Origin: Flaccisagitta enflata
Lineage: Eukaryota > Chaetognatha > Sagittoidea > Aphragmophora
Reading direction: 5' to 3'
NCBI GenBank assembly: GCA_965153355.1
Contig: OZ231126.1
Coordinates: 105,648,001-105,712,000 of the forward strand
DNA length: 64,000 bases
Positions 27,845 to 40,038 of the stretch are shown here, in pieces. Every line of letters starts with the position of its first letter. Position 1 is the first letter of the stretch. The position numbers were made by a program, and so were the translations under genes. The notes beneath the pieces were generated by a model. The model worked only from the letters and a program-made list of their open reading frames with translations, had not been told where the DNA came from and ran no database searches.

Positions 27845-28209
27845 AGACAAGGCCAACACCTATAAGTCGCGTGCGAGATATAAATAACTTAAGATGACTT
27901 TTATTGACTCAAGATGACTTAAAATGACTTAAGACAACTTTAAATGACTTAAAAAGACCTAAAATGACTGAAATAATTACTTTGACCTATTTGACTTAAG
28001 TGACTTAGAATAACTTAGAAGGACTTAGAATGACTTAGAATGACTTAGAATGACTTAGAATGACTTAGAATGACTTAGAATGATTTAAAATGACTTAGAA
28101 TGACTAGAAATCACTTAAAGTATAACAAAAAAGTAAAGTGTGACGGACCAACGGACGGACCAACGGACGGACCGACAAAGCGGGTTGTAGAGTCGCATGC
28201 ACGCGACTA
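27845..28209 (-). mobile_element. Hairpin-ended short element, family 1, inserted in an exon
   Basis: Starts caaggccaacacctataagt (as seen on plus strand) and ends with the palindrome catgcacgcgacta near 28192-28209. The core is a long (tgacttagaa)n array followed by a ggaccaacggac array. The orientation is opposite to the copies at 54-61 kb. It interrupts the tail-coding exon of the membrane protein: the coding style before it (to ~27840) resumes at 28217. The last residues of the upstream open frame are encoded by the element. Confidence 0.8.
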
Positions 28210-28423
28210 AAAAAAATACTGGAGCAACAACAATGATGAGCAATACCTATCAGCAGTAAAATTAAACACAGATGATAAAGACAGCCTCGATAGTGTACCA
28301 ACAACACCACCTCCGGCTATCCCATTTCAATTAGTATGGATTTCAAAACCGAATTCAACCCAAGGCAGTTTGACTAATGAAAATGTCTATGAAAGCATTG
28401 AGCTTAACCTGTATTCATTGGAA

Positions 28424-28499
28424 TTAATTAATTAATTAATTAATTAATTAATTAATTAATTAATTAATTAATTAATTAATTAACTAATTAATTAATTAA
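28424..28499. repeat. (TTAA)n microsatellite inside a former exon
   Basis: About 75 bp of attaattaatt, interrupting sequence that looks coding on both sides (NVYESIEL before; NPEPPIRHST after). A 4-bp period puts stops in all frames. Confidence 0.9.
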
Positions 28500-29073
28500 A
28501 CTCGAACCCAGAACCACCGATACGCCACAGCACCATGGACATGACGCTCCCTGCCAACCAACACGGCGTCATCAAGCATAGCCCATCATGCCCCATGTTT
28601 ATCCACGAAGAGTCCTGCCCCAATCAACGCCGCCGTTCATTGCCCTTGGTCTCCCGCGTCCCCAAAATGCAATTTATTGCCAATTTGCCCCATGACTCGG
28701 TAATTGTCCTTTTATTCTTTATATAAAAACCGCAGTATCTAGTAATTACTATTACCAACAATTAACATTACCCCTAACCAACTTATAATTAACTTCCTAA
28801 TACCATTACAGAGTATACTATCCGAAATTAGCGCCCCGGGCTGCGAACGCTTTTTTTCCCCCATTTTTCGCGGGCCATGTACCCCCGGTATACAAGGGAG
28901 CAACTCAACACCTCCGCTTTATCAATTTAAGTAAGATTTCACTTTATTTTCTATATATTATTTATCATTTCAATAAAAAAGAAACTACAACAGGTTTTAA
29001 AAAAAAAGATCAATGTCCACAGCTCATTCACTCGTTCAAATGAAATAACACTAAATCACTACCCATACTCATA

Positions 29074-29827
29074 CAGTATGTTTTTTCTGAACTGATACGA
29101 ATGAAAATCTTATAACTTTACAATGGAGCAAGATATTCAAAATCCAAAAAAAGCGCTAGATAGATCTTGGTCTGCAGAGTTTTTATCTTGAAAGGAATGA
29201 TCCATCACTTTAAAAAGGTAGGCCCCCACTTTATGTAAATCAAAACGTTCCTTTCTCAAATAGTATAAATTCTCAAAAGCATCTCTTAAGTACGTTATCT
29301 TAAATTCATGCTGAATCTCTATAGATCAAGCTAAAACTCCAGGAGTGGTCTTAAATAAAAGAAAACTAATCGTAGATGCTTATTCTGCCTCATCATTGTG
29401 ACAGAATTACCAATTTTAAGTTCAGAGTCACAAATTAATCATTTTTTCTTTAAAATGTGCAAAAAAACACACTTTTTGGTGCAAAATGTTAATGATAATT
29501 GAGCCACTTGTGTTTTTAAGTCAAATTGGAGAAAAAAGTCAATTCAATTTGTTCACTAAAGCGTCTTTGATCAAAATCAGGATAATAGATACAAAGTTGT
29601 GATGATTTTATAAGAATTTTGCTTATGAATTTGGCAATTTTCTTTTAAAACACTGACTTAGCTTGTTGTTACATGATGGTTACGCCATTTCATGATAAAC
29701 CATATGAAAAGAACATGAAAAATCTGCAAACCAACATCTATCTAGCACTTTTTTTGGATTTTGAATATCTTGATCCATTGCAATGTTATAAGATTTTCAT
29801 TTGTATCAGTTCAGAAAAAACATACTG
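29074..29827. mobile_element. Foldback MITE with TA duplication, in an intron
   Basis: The left end cagtatgttttttctgaact (29074-29093) is the inverse of the right end, and the arms match over ~100 bp (to 29180 and from 29725). TA flanks both ends (29072-29073 and 29828-29829). CAGT...ACTG ends with TA fit non-autonomous Tc1/mariner-type elements. 754 bp, non-coding. Without it the host intron (28931-29897) would be only about 210 bp. Confidence 0.85.
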
Positions 29828-30310
29828 TAGCAAGCATTTCACCTCATTTCTTATCTAATTTGCATATTGACGCATAATTCTTTTCATACAATGTCAGAAA
29901 CCGCTATATTCACCTTCTTTGGCGCCTGAGACGTTGGAGCCGTCATTGCCACCGATGTGCTTCCTCGACCAAAAGGACATGGAGGATTTAACTAGCAGCG
30001 ACGATAACGACGATAACAATAACAACAACAGTCAATTCGCCGCTGAATGGTATCGACGACACGATCGTGACACGCTGTCCATCCGTTGTAGGGCCGAGCA
30101 TTACAGCCCCGGCCACTACGTGTCGCATAAACCGACTTTTTATTGTTGATTCATTTTTTGTATGACACATGTTTTTATCACATTGTTTCATTTTCATTTT
30201 AATTTTGCTATGCTTTGCTTTGCTTTCATTTTTCAAATTCACTGAAATAAAAACAAAAGAACAAAAAAATAAAACAGAGTTAAGATCTAAACACATATAC
30301 ATAATGCAGT

Positions 30311-30348
30311 ATCCGGCAACAGCCTTCGGGCTGTTGCCGGATTTTTTT
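30311..30348 (+). terminator. Perfect 14-bp hairpin with TTCG loop followed by T run
   Basis: atccggcaacagcc, loop ttcg, then the exact complement, then six more T. It lies 162 bp after the stop of the membrane-protein gene and ~40 bp after an AATAAA (~30267). The shape is that of a rho-independent terminator, which is not expected in an animal nuclear gene. Some large DNA viruses (Mimivirus) use 3' hairpins at polyadenylation sites. The function here is unknown. Confidence 0.5.
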
Positions 30349-31017
30349 AAAAAAATCGATTTTTTCACATCAATTTCTGCCATTTTCTCTATCATTTCAT
30401 TTACCTTAGAAACAAAGTTTGTCATTTTAATGATTTTTTTGTTCTTTCATTTTTTGTAAAATATAATTTTTTCGTTGCCGAAATGCGCTTAGATTCAAGA
30501 AAAAGACAAAATCAAGACCAAAAGCCTCCTTCTGTAGAGCTATCATTTCACCTGTATTCTCTATCGTGAGAGAATAGGACGAAATTCAGCCAGCAGCTCA
30601 TTTGATCAGTAAGCCCAGCGGAAAAACTGGTTTTAAAACAGTGTACAGTAACGTAGAGTCTTTCTTACAACCGATAAACGATAAAAACTGTAAGCTAAAG
30701 ATGAAAACTCTGATTCTTGAAGTTAACAGAGAATAGAACCGAGAGAAACCACTTGACTAGGATTCAGTCCATCTTCAAACTGAAGAAAATAAAGAGAAGC
30801 TCACTTTTAACATCGAAGCCAACTTCTCTTCACTCGAAAGTTTAGAAAAGATGATGATCGAGGAGAAAATTAAACTCAAGCGACCAAAAGTTGAGTTGTA
30901 CTTTTAAAATGATGATCATCGAAAAAAAGGTTGGTTGAGTAAAAGCTTTTCGATTGAGACGAAAATATTTCATCTTACAACTGCTTGGCACATGTTTACA
31001 CTTTTAATGACTGATGC
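30349..31017. other. Unassigned AT-rich DNA
   Basis: No exon, RNA gene or element edge recognised. Part of it may be the 5' side of the LINE fragment that follows. Confidence 0.4.
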
Positions 31018-31668
31018 TTGAAACTAACAACCGATATTGAGGGGACTTCAAATCTTACTAACGCCTATTACTCACGTAGCAATGGAGCACTAAATAGGGT
31101 AAAAAAATGTCTGCCCCCAGAGTCCCTCAGGCTTCTATACAACTCATTTATTCTTCCTCATGTCCAATATGGTCTAGCAGCATGGGGTGGTTGCAGTGAA
31201 AAAAATAAAAAAAGAATTGTGACAATACAGAAAAGAGCTGTAAGGACCGTATGTAAAGCTTATGCAAACTCTCACACTGAACCTAGAATGAAAAAAATTG
31301 GCCTGCTTAAATTGGATGATCTGTACACCCATCAATGTGCTTCCCTTATCCATGATGTGACAAACCATAGAGCTCCTAGACCCATAAATGACCTATTAAC
31401 ACTAAGTAGAGATTCAGGAAGTCTAAACCTGCGTAGCCATCATTCAGAACCTCTCTCCTATCGTATCCCTTTAACCAAAAATAAAGTTAGCGCAAACAGT
31501 TTCTGTTGCAAGGCCCCCCAGTTCTGGAATAAGCTACCAACAAATATTCAGGAAATTCAGAGTAGATACAGTTTTAAAAACAGACTAAAAAATCATCTGC
31601 TAGAACACTACAGCGTGACGACTGACTGCACTAATCCAAATTGTTCTGATAGGAAACATCACCACTAA
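31018..31668 (+). pseudogene. 5'-truncated LINE: C-terminal part of non-LTR reverse transcriptase
   Basis: About 215 codons encode the end of a LINE ORF2: LYNSFILPHVQYGLAAWG, IQKRAVRTVCKA, KIGLLKLDDLY, FWNKLPTNIQ and FKNRLKNHLLEHY, typical of the region after the catalytic core in CR1/Jockey-like reverse transcriptases. The start of the ORF is not a true start; the element is truncated. The protein end is Cys/His-rich (CTNPNCSDRKHHH). It is a different lineage from the LINE piece at 13.7-14.5 kb, judged by low similarity of the same region. A short tttagggttaggtttaggg stretch follows near 31730-31750. Confidence 0.8.
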
Positions 31669-31876
31669 TACCATGCATCCCCGCAATGCATCTGTGTGTA
31701 GGACCGGACTAGTTTAGGCAGGGTTTCAGGTTTAGGGTTAGGTTTAGGGAAAAAAGTGATTTGCTAACTGACATTCTATAGTAGCATGACATTCATACAA
31801 ATTTTACTAATAATTTTCATCTATTTCTCTTACTTCTCTCCCCCCTCACATGCAAAACTTCCATCATGATTGGTTA

Positions 31877-32663
31877 GGATCCCCCACTACAAATATCTCA
31901 ATTTTAAGGGTTTTGAAAAATAAAAAATGTACCGATTCCAATTTTTTCATAAAGGGGTCCTAAAAAGGGTGTGGAATCAGAATATCATACTCATTTTGGT
32001 CAAACCCGGGCCAAAAAAATTCGAAACGGTTTTTAGTGCCAAAAACTGGTGTTTTTGCTATAAAAACTGCATTAAACCATACATTTTCCATATTTTCTTT
32101 TAAAATTACATAATTATCATTAAAGTACATTAGCTCCAATGAAAAAAATGTGGTTTTACCTTATTCAGGCCATTTTTCAAAAATTTAAACTTTAATCTCA
32201 TTTGCATATTGCGGTTTTGCGTTTTTTGCTGAAAACTTGCCTATTTTTTACAGGAGATGGATGATATTCATACCCAATATGTTTTTAACCATAAGACATT
32301 GTTTCCAATGATTATTTTTTAGATATTTAAAAATTAAATTGATTTCCTCATTTTTGGGCTTTTTAAAACCATTTTTAGGCCCCTTAGGCATATAGTACAA
32401 TGTTGCAAATTGACACAAACATCAATTCCCATGAGAATTCAATGTTTCTAAAAAAATACTGAAAATGTATATTTTAGTACAGTTTTTATAGCAAAAATAA
32501 CCATTTTTAGCACTAAAAACCGTTTCTAATTTTTTTGGCCCAGGTTTGGCCAAAATGAACATGATATTCTGATTCTACACCCTTTTTAGGACCCCTCTGT
32601 AAAAAAATTGGAAGCGGTACATTTTTTATTATTTTTTTTGAGATATTTTCAATGGGGGACCCT
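31877..32663. mobile_element. Foldback element with ~210-bp arms
   Basis: The left arm (from about 31877: aggatcccccac...aatatctcaa) and the right arm (to 32663) are inverse copies with scattered mismatches. For example gggtcctaaaaagggtgt at ~31955 corresponds to the inverse at ~32580, and gctataaaaactg is found in both arms. The centre is AT-rich and non-coding. No clear target duplication seen. Confidence 0.75.
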
Positions 32664-33297
32664 GACCGTGATCACGTCTATAAAAACACACACACAACGT
32701 CGCTTTGCACACTTGAGTGCAACAAGCACACAAGCAAACTATACCTCGGCCCATCGCCTCTCACATCTTTCCAATTCTTATGCTGACATTTGTCAGCACT
32801 CATGACAAAAATTCTCTGAAAATGCATCTTAGCCCTTCCCATACCATTTCCTGGACTTGTCCAGATTAATAGCGGAGTAAAACCCGCAACGTCGAGAACG
32901 CTTGATCAAGCTCAAGGAGCCATCTAAAGGAAACCAGCCTCAAGATCGCAACATTTGAACCTCTCCATGAGCACCAACAGAAAAGAACCTCAGCACCTGT
33001 CAAGACATCCGTTATAAGATAGAAAAACTCTGTCACTTTGCTTCCTAATTATTTATTATCAATCCATTTATTACTGTTGAATGTATTCGTACATTTATCT
33101 CTTTCTCTTCCATCAATGTTGAATTTGACTACCACCTTTACCACTTTTTACTTGTTTAATGTATTCGTACATTACGTTTTGTATTTATTCCTAGTTAGAT
33201 TATTTTTTTGCTTTCCCGTATTAATTCCCCCAACAACCTGCAACTAAACTGTCACTCCTTGAACTCGAGATTTACTGAAAACAAGCCACCCTAAGTG
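32664..33297. other. Unassigned DNA before the LTR
   Basis: No gene or repeat recognised. Confidence 0.4.
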
Positions 33298-33829
33298 AAA
33301 AATGAGCTAGATCTGAATGGGTAGAGATAATATGAACGCGAGCTATCTGCTGAATTGATGATCTAAGTATCTTGAGTGAAGTTAAGAGTTGGTCTTACGA
33401 TTCGCCAACCCTGTTTAATGATGATAAATGCAGATGAACAAGATTTAAGTTTCCAATTAATATTTACAGTTTATTGCAGAATTAGAAGAAGACCGTTGCG
33501 CACAAATTGGATGGTGAAACGTGAATGAATGGAAGGAAAAGACTTCCTTCTGGCTAAGCATATTCTATGCAGAGAAAAATGATATCCAATCATAAAACAG
33601 CAATGCAATAGTCTTGGCCAATAGGCTTCTACTTTTTACCGGAACTTAATTGTAAATCAAAAGTTACAAAGTCTCATTTCTCAAGAAATCATTGTTTTGG
33701 TTAAGACGTAGAAGTCGGCGCCTGCTCTGTCTGGAAATTTATAGGATATTTGAGAGGATAGAAAAAGATAGACAGAGACAGAAAGATAGAACATAAAAAT
33801 GGTCAAATTCATAATTCCATTTTTAATAC
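33298..33829 (-). repeat. 3' LTR of BEL/Pao copy 1
   Basis: Shares aatgagctagatctgaatgg through tttttaatac with the other LTR. On the minus strand it is preceded by a purine-rich stretch (ggagaaaacccc / gcgggcag), the expected place of the polypurine tract. Confidence 0.9.
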
Positions 33830-34640
33830 TGCCCGCCAAAACCCCACTTTGGGGTTTTCTCCATTTTGAAAGTTGTGAATTGTCCAAACTCTACAAGAAA
33901 GGATCTTGCTAGAAATTTTTTAGTTGGTTGAAAGGGGGAGGGGTCTCCTGTCTAGGATGCAGGACCTCCGCCCTGATCCCAGAGCCTGGGAGAATGAGTT
34001 TGGGATTTTTGTTGAAGGCAGAAATCATTTCTCATGGTTTGGATCACAATAGGTTTTGAAATTGTAATTTTTTTTTTTTTTTTGAAAAGGATTGGCTATG
34101 GCTGCTTCAAATTCAATATTAACATAATAGTTGGGAAAGGGATCTCCTGTCTAGGATGCAAGACCTCGGCCCTGATCCCAGAGCCTGGGAGATGATGGGA
34201 CAACAACAAATTTTATACAGTCAATACAGAAATCAAAACCAAATATAGAATTTAAATCAATCAAATTAGGGATTACATAAATAACAGTTTACACAATGTT
34301 AAGAATGTAACGAGCGAAAATGAGTGGAATCTTTAGTCCTTCGCCATTGATGTTCTGCTGACCGAATTCTTGTTCATAAGTCCTTCCAATTTTATTTTCA
34401 TTGTCTTGTTGTTGTCATTGTCGTTGTCAATTGTTTCAGGTTATGATAGCAGCTGATGAAGTCAAGAAGCCATCCATGAGAAGAATGTTGACGTTGATGT
34501 TGGCGTTGACAATTGCGCATTGAAAGATCTCAACCTCTCCAACAATCTTTCTAGCTAAACTCGACAGGATAAACTTGCATCATTGCTGCTTCAGTAAAGC
34601 TGAAAAGATTGTTTAACGCAGGAGAGGCTTGAGAGTGTCT
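33830..34640 (-). other. 3' untranslated region of BEL/Pao copy 1
   Basis: Contains two direct copies of a ~65-bp segment (tctcctgtctaggatgca ... ccagagcctgggag) at about 33946-33995 and 34143-34193. The same pair occurs, inverted, after copy 2 (51420-51660), so the duplication is part of the element. Confidence 0.7.
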
Positions 34641-37600
34641 TTATTCTTCATTTCCCTCCAGAAGGACCAAATTCTGGATGGGCCTTCTGATGTCTTTGCC
34701 TTTGTTGTCTCGAAGCGTGACAGAGCGGATGTGTCCGTCACGTCCAGCGTGGCATTCTTTGATCCGCGCCAAAGGCCACAGGTGTCGTTTGACGTTTTCC
34801 TTCTTGAGGAGGACGATTGATCCAGGGGTGAGGTCTTTGGAATCCTGATGCCACTTTGGCCGTGGCTGAAGCGCAGGGAGATATTCTTTGACCCAACGAT
34901 TTGTCCACGATTCGTGGAGACTTCGAAGATACTTCTGCCTTGCTGAAAAGGCTGCCCTTGGTGGTGGAATCTCCGGCCATGGATCTTGCGGTTGCTGAAG
35001 CGACCTCCCGATGAGCATTTCAGCCGGCGTCAAGGGTACTTGTTCAGGGTCATCAACAAGGGGGGTCAAAGGTCGAGAATTAATCTGTCCCTCGATGCGG
35101 ATTATGATTGTCTCAAGTTCTTTGTCAGAGACAAGAGACTGTCCTAGCACTTTTTTCAATGGAGTTTTGACGCTTTTAACGAGGCGTTCCCAAAACCCTC
35201 CCCACCATGGGGCAGCAGGTGGATTGAATTGCCAGGTGACATCAGGCAGATGCTTTGCTGCTTTTGTGAATGTTGTGGCATTATCCGAGTACAAATGCAG
35301 AGGTTTTCCTCTCCGACTGGTAAAACGAGAGAACGCTGACAGAAATTCTTCCGTTGAGAGGTCATTCACGATTTCCAGATGGATTCCTCGGGTTGATCCA
35401 CAGGTGAAGAGAGCGATCCATCGCTTTTCCGCTGGTGACGTGGAATCCCTCCTTGATTTGACAAGAAGAGGTCCAGCGTAATCAAGCCCAGTATGGGCAA
35501 AAGGTGGCAAAGCATTTTTTCGAAAATCTGGTAGATCTGCCATTTTCTGCTGGCACAGAGGTTTGTTGATCCGCTTGCACTTCATGCAGGATTTGGTTTC
35601 CGCTTTGACAGCGGTCATGCCTTTGATGATCCAGTATTTTTGACGCAGGTGTGCTAGGGTTTGGTTTGGCCCTGCGTGGAGGTTAGAAATGTGTGCATCT
35701 CTGATAATCAGTCGAGTGAGATGCGATTTGTCCGGGAGAATGATGAGATTTTTGCTTACTCTCCCTTGCATCTTGATGATGCCATCCTCCAAAACTGGAT
35801 TGAATTGAATGAGTCGAGAATTTCGCGGTATAGGTTGATTTTTCTGAAGGCATGAAAATTCTTCCGCAAAGAAAATTTTTTGTTCCATGGAGATGATTTT
35901 TTGGAGTGCCCTTTTCCGCTGATTGGCAAGGGGCTCAGCCCTCCCCGCCAAAGGGCACCCAAAACGCCACACCATAGTGACGATGCGAAGCATTTTTTCA
36001 AATGAGCTGTATCAATCCAGTTGAATGACGGGAGGCGTGACTTGAGCGACATTTATCGCAATTTTACGCTTTTCCAGATCTGGTTTTTTCCATCTCTGGT
36101 TGAGTTGGCCATTCACCCGTCTGTAAAAACTCTGGTCCATGTGCCCAAAGTTTGGCCTGTTTTTCATGAAGTGGCCAAGTCCCTCGCGAAGGGATATCCG
36201 CGGGGTTTTGATCTCCAGGAACCCACATCCACTTAGCGGAGTGGGTGGCGGAAGTGCGTTGAATATCCGCGATGCGATTTCCGACAAAGGGTTTGTATCG
36301 TGAAGATGAAGATTCAATCCATCCCAATGTGATGGTTGCGTCGGACCACATGAAGGTTTCAATTTGAGACTTGAAAACCTCTGCTTTGAGGAAATTGAGA
36401 AGTTTTGTACCGAGAACGGCACCCAACAATTCCATGCGTGGAAGGCTAACGACCTTGAGGGGTTTAACCCTAGTTTTTGAGAGGAGGAAGAAGGAGCCTT
36501 TTCCAGTTATGACGTACGCTACGGCTGCGTACGCTCCCTCCGAGGCATCCACAAAAATGTGCAAGACTATGGGTGAACCAAAATAGCGTGGGATTTCAAA
36601 AACAAACAGACACGCTTTTTTGAAACATTCTATTTCCTGCCATAGAATTTCCGGGAGTGGGTCATCCCAGTTTGATCCATGCTGCCAAATTTTTTGCATG
36701 ATCATTTTGCCCCAACAAATCAGGGGGGCACGTTGGCCCAGGGGGTCCCAAAATGAAGCGATCCCCTGAAGAAATTCCCGTTTCGTTAATGGGACAGAAT
36801 CCCATTCCTTAGAGGGAACATTGAGGGAATCAGTGATTGTGTTCCAATTCAGTCCAAGCACATTTGCATCCTCTCTGTCGTCAGTGCCATCAATTTGAGC
36901 CAAAAGATCTTTCCTGTTACTGTTGATCTTGTGGACTTTCATATGCATGCTGGTGAAGAATCCCTTTATTTGGGTTAAAGCATCCACGGCTTCTCCCACC
37001 GAATCTGCAGTTGAAGGGATATCATCCATGTAAAGGTCATCCATCACATGCTGACAAGCTTTTGGAAATTTTTGCTTGCTGTCCTCGCGTTCTGCATGAT
37101 GCTGGCAGGTGGCCATTGAGAGAAATGGTGATGAACTCTCACCGAACATAACAGTCGTCTGTTTGGCAGTCCCTCGAGGCGTGATGATGCGATGGAGATT
37201 CTGTTGCTTCAATGGAATTTTGATTTGCCAAAACATTTTTGTGATATCTGTGGTAAAGGCTACGCTGCCTTTTCTAAACCTACAGATAGAACCAACTATG
37301 TCTGGTAACAGATTGGGGCCCACATGTTGGGCACTGTTGAGTGAAATCCCATTTCGACCTTTATATGAGGCGTTCTTTACGATTCGGGTAGGAGTGGTAG
37401 GATGTCCGGGGCGAAGAACAAGGTGCCACGGAAGATAATGGACCTTTTCAGTTGGGGTTTCATCTTCCGGAACCAGCTCCAAAACGCCAAGATCCAGTTG
37501 TCCATCAAATATATCCTGGACGGTTTTCATTTTCTCCGGATCTTTATTCAGCATGCTCATTTGCTTTTGGTAAAGAGCTTTGGTTGGTGCAAAATTGTCC

Positions 37601-40038
37601 GACAAGTCTTCCACGTCACTTTTGTATGGTATCTCAACCATGTATTGCTGCTTTGACTCATCGTAGGTGATGGTCTTTTTGAACTTTTCATGGACTTCTT
37701 CGTCCAAGATATTTTTCACCCGTGAATTTGGGTTTGGTATGTCCTCGATCTCCCAGAATTTTTCGAGCACATTTTCCAACCGAGTAACCTGCACATTATT
37801 TGTGGAGATAACATTTGCTGATTCATGGCAAATATTCCCTGATAAAATCCAACCAAACAGGGTCTCCAGCGCGCAGGGCTCACCAATACCCCCAATGATT
37901 CTTCTCCCAGTTTGGATGTGATTGGCGTAGTCATTACTAATCAGAAGTTCAACCTCGGTAGAGTCACGAGGATAATCATCAGCAAATTTGATCCCTTTCA
38001 AGTGGGGGTACTCTTTTGCTGGATCAAAACGTATCGCAGGCATGTCAGATACAAGTTTGTCATCAGGAGATACCACTGCCTCCATTTCCATGAACCTATT
38101 ATCTTTGGTTCTTAGGCTGACTTTGACAATGTCATAAAGTCTAGGTGTGTTGGGTTGGCTCGAAAAAGCGGTTGCTACGGCAAGCAATTCACGACGCACG
38201 ACAGGAAGTTTCAAAGATTTGGCTGTATGCATTTTTATCCACGTCCGCTGAGATCCATCATCAATGAGAGAACGCACTGTAGAATTCGGTTTCTCTTTTG
38301 GAACCGCCTTGAAGTTTTTTAGCACAGCCATTTTTTCATGGTTTGTGGTGCTATGTAGTGAGTTAACAACAGTGCCTTGAGCCGACCCACCGGCATTTTT
38401 GTCCTCCCTTTGGCCGCTATTTGCAGCTTGGGCGGGGTCGCCCTTTTGACCTTCTACCTTTTGACCTTGGTAGGGTCTTCTTGATGGATTTCCATTTCGC
38501 AAATTTTGTGGGTTCTGCCATTTGCGAGATCCATGGGTCTGCGAGTTATGCCTCCCGCGGCCTTGACCCTCATTTTGACCCGTATGAAGAAGATGATTAT
38601 GTGAGTCATTGCATTTTTTACATTTCCACTCACACTTCTTTAAGTGTTCAGGGCTGTATGGACCCAGACATTTGCGACAGAGTCTATTTTTGTACGCAAA
38701 GTTGCGTCTCTCCACAGGTGCCATTTTCAGAAATTTCCCACATTTATAAATCCTGTGGTTCTGATCGCAACATGGGCATGCAGTCATGCTTGTGGATGCA
38801 AGCATGAGGGTAGTTTTTGGTCGTGTGTCCTTTGGCTTTCGATCAGCCTTCTGCTCCTGCACAGATCCGTAGCATAGCATTTTTTCATGCAGAAACTCAA
38901 TCAACTTTTTTGTTGAAAACGATACATCATCGTGGATTTCCTCGCGCCATTTTTGCGCTAACTCCTTTGGCATCAACTTTTGCACAATGGGAACTATAAT
39001 CCATGCCCCATTTTCCACGTCAATGCCATATTCTGCGAGACAGCGCATAGAAGTCTCGAGTGTTGTGAGAAACGGTTTGATACTTTCCGTTTCAAAGGAG
39101 TGGAGGTCCAAAATATTTTCCGCATGAGACTGTTGAATTAAACGCGGGTGACCATACATGTCTTTGAGTGCAAGTTTCAAATGTTCATAGTTATCCTCGG
39201 TAAGACTGTATCCATCAGCCAGACCACTTGCACCCTCAATGCAGCAATTTTTCAAATATATCAATTTGTCAACCTTTGATAGGTCGGATCGACCATCTAT
39301 GAGTGATTCAAACGCATTCCACCATCCCTGATATTCCGAAGGAGATTTGCCGGTAAATTTTGGGAGATCAGTTTTTGGCAATCTGGCCTTGGTGGTTGTG
39401 CTTTGTGAGGATGGGGATGAGGATGGGGCTGTAGATGGGTCGGTTCCATCCAGAAATTTGTCAGCGTTCAAAAGGGCGTTGTCTGCTGAGTCTATCCACT
39501 CTGCCCCAATGGCTTGATCTGCCATAACACAATCATCCGACATCAAGGCCCATACATCCTCATCTTTTGCTGCAAGCTTTTCTTGAATTTTGGTCAACTC
39601 TGTGACAAATCGTTTGACAGCAAATTTGTCCTCTGAAGTGAGAGCAGCTTTCAGTTTGTTTACTGTCCTAGAGCTTTGCGCGCGCATGGTTCTTCTTTCA
39701 TTTTTTGCTTTGTTGAATTCTGCAGCTTCTTCTGGGGAGAGAGTTCTTTCAAATTCCGCGATAGTTCGTTTATGTTCCTCCATGGTGTTGGTTAGCCAAT
39801 ACGCGTTTTGCTGTTGTGCCTGTTCTTGTTCCCACTTCAGTTGATCCTGTTCTTCTTGTCGTTTCCGTTTCTCTTTATATAATATTAATCTCAATTCAAT
39901 CAATCTTACAAGTCTTTCCAGATGCTGAAAAGTGGTTTCATATGCATTTGATGGTGTTGAGAGTTCGTCAATGCGGGCTTGAATAGCCTCAATTTGTAGA
40001 TTAATTACTTCAGATTGAAGTTCTTGCAAAGAATCCAT
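34641..40038 (-). pseudogene. BEL/Pao gag-pol polyprotein, copy 1, two lesions
   Basis: A 1324-codon frame (40038-36064) is followed by a 450-codon frame (35993-34641). Order along the protein: gag with a coiled N-terminus; a Cys/His zinc-knuckle region (residues ~445-490, CRKCLGPY...CEWKCKKC); an aspartic protease (DDGS, ~594); a reverse transcriptase with YMDD (~1003); an RNase H-like part (FVDASEG, ~1163); then in the second frame the integrase (zinc-type CMKCKR; LDYAGPLLV; LYSDNATTF; WWGGFWERLVK) and the C-terminal DUF5641-like end. The protein-making frame is interrupted twice in the linker before integrase: a T6 tract on the plus strand (36084-36089) is one base longer than in copy 2 (frameshift), and a TGA stands at 36014-36012 where copy 2 has a Cys codon. 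It is otherwise well preserved. Confidence 0.9.

Larger units (their letters stand above)
25283..30149 (+). pseudogene. Mucin-like single-pass membrane protein with Tyr-containing tail, disrupted
   Basis: Exons inferred: 25283-26757, 26871-26985, 27114-28699, 28812-28930, 29898-30149 (TGA). The first exon encodes an N-terminal piece with two Cys, then ~400 residues rich in Thr/Ser/Pro with recurring ISPPSSN- and STPSSS-type units, as in mucin-like stalks. The membrane helix spans the 26757/26871 junction (LGTIVTL / ILGTIILLLILALAAMYH) and is followed by basic MRRRMGGRITRR, giving an outside-to-inside order. The tail is Asn-rich and has DNPNF, SYDTV and NVYESIEL, Tyr motifs of the kind used by signalling or sorting adaptors. 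Lesions: a frame switch between about 26525 and 26560 (the frame downstream is the one that fits splice phase and membrane helix); a transposon at 27845-28209; a (TTAA)n expansion at 28424-28499; a phase clash between the last two exons. Earlier exons and any signal peptide were not found. Family unknown. Confidence 0.6.

Noticed and set aside
30311-30348. Bacterial contamination, based on the terminator-like hairpin
   Set aside because: The surrounding sequence is AT-rich animal-type DNA with spliced exons; no bacterial gene is nearby.
13693-31668. The two LINE pieces as parts of the neighbouring spliced genes
   Set aside because: They have reverse-transcriptase C-terminal signatures, one is on the opposite strand, and neither has matching splice phases.
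31725-31755. Interstitial telomere repeat (tttagggttaggtttaggg)
   Set aside because: Only two or three imperfect units directly after a LINE; too short to call.
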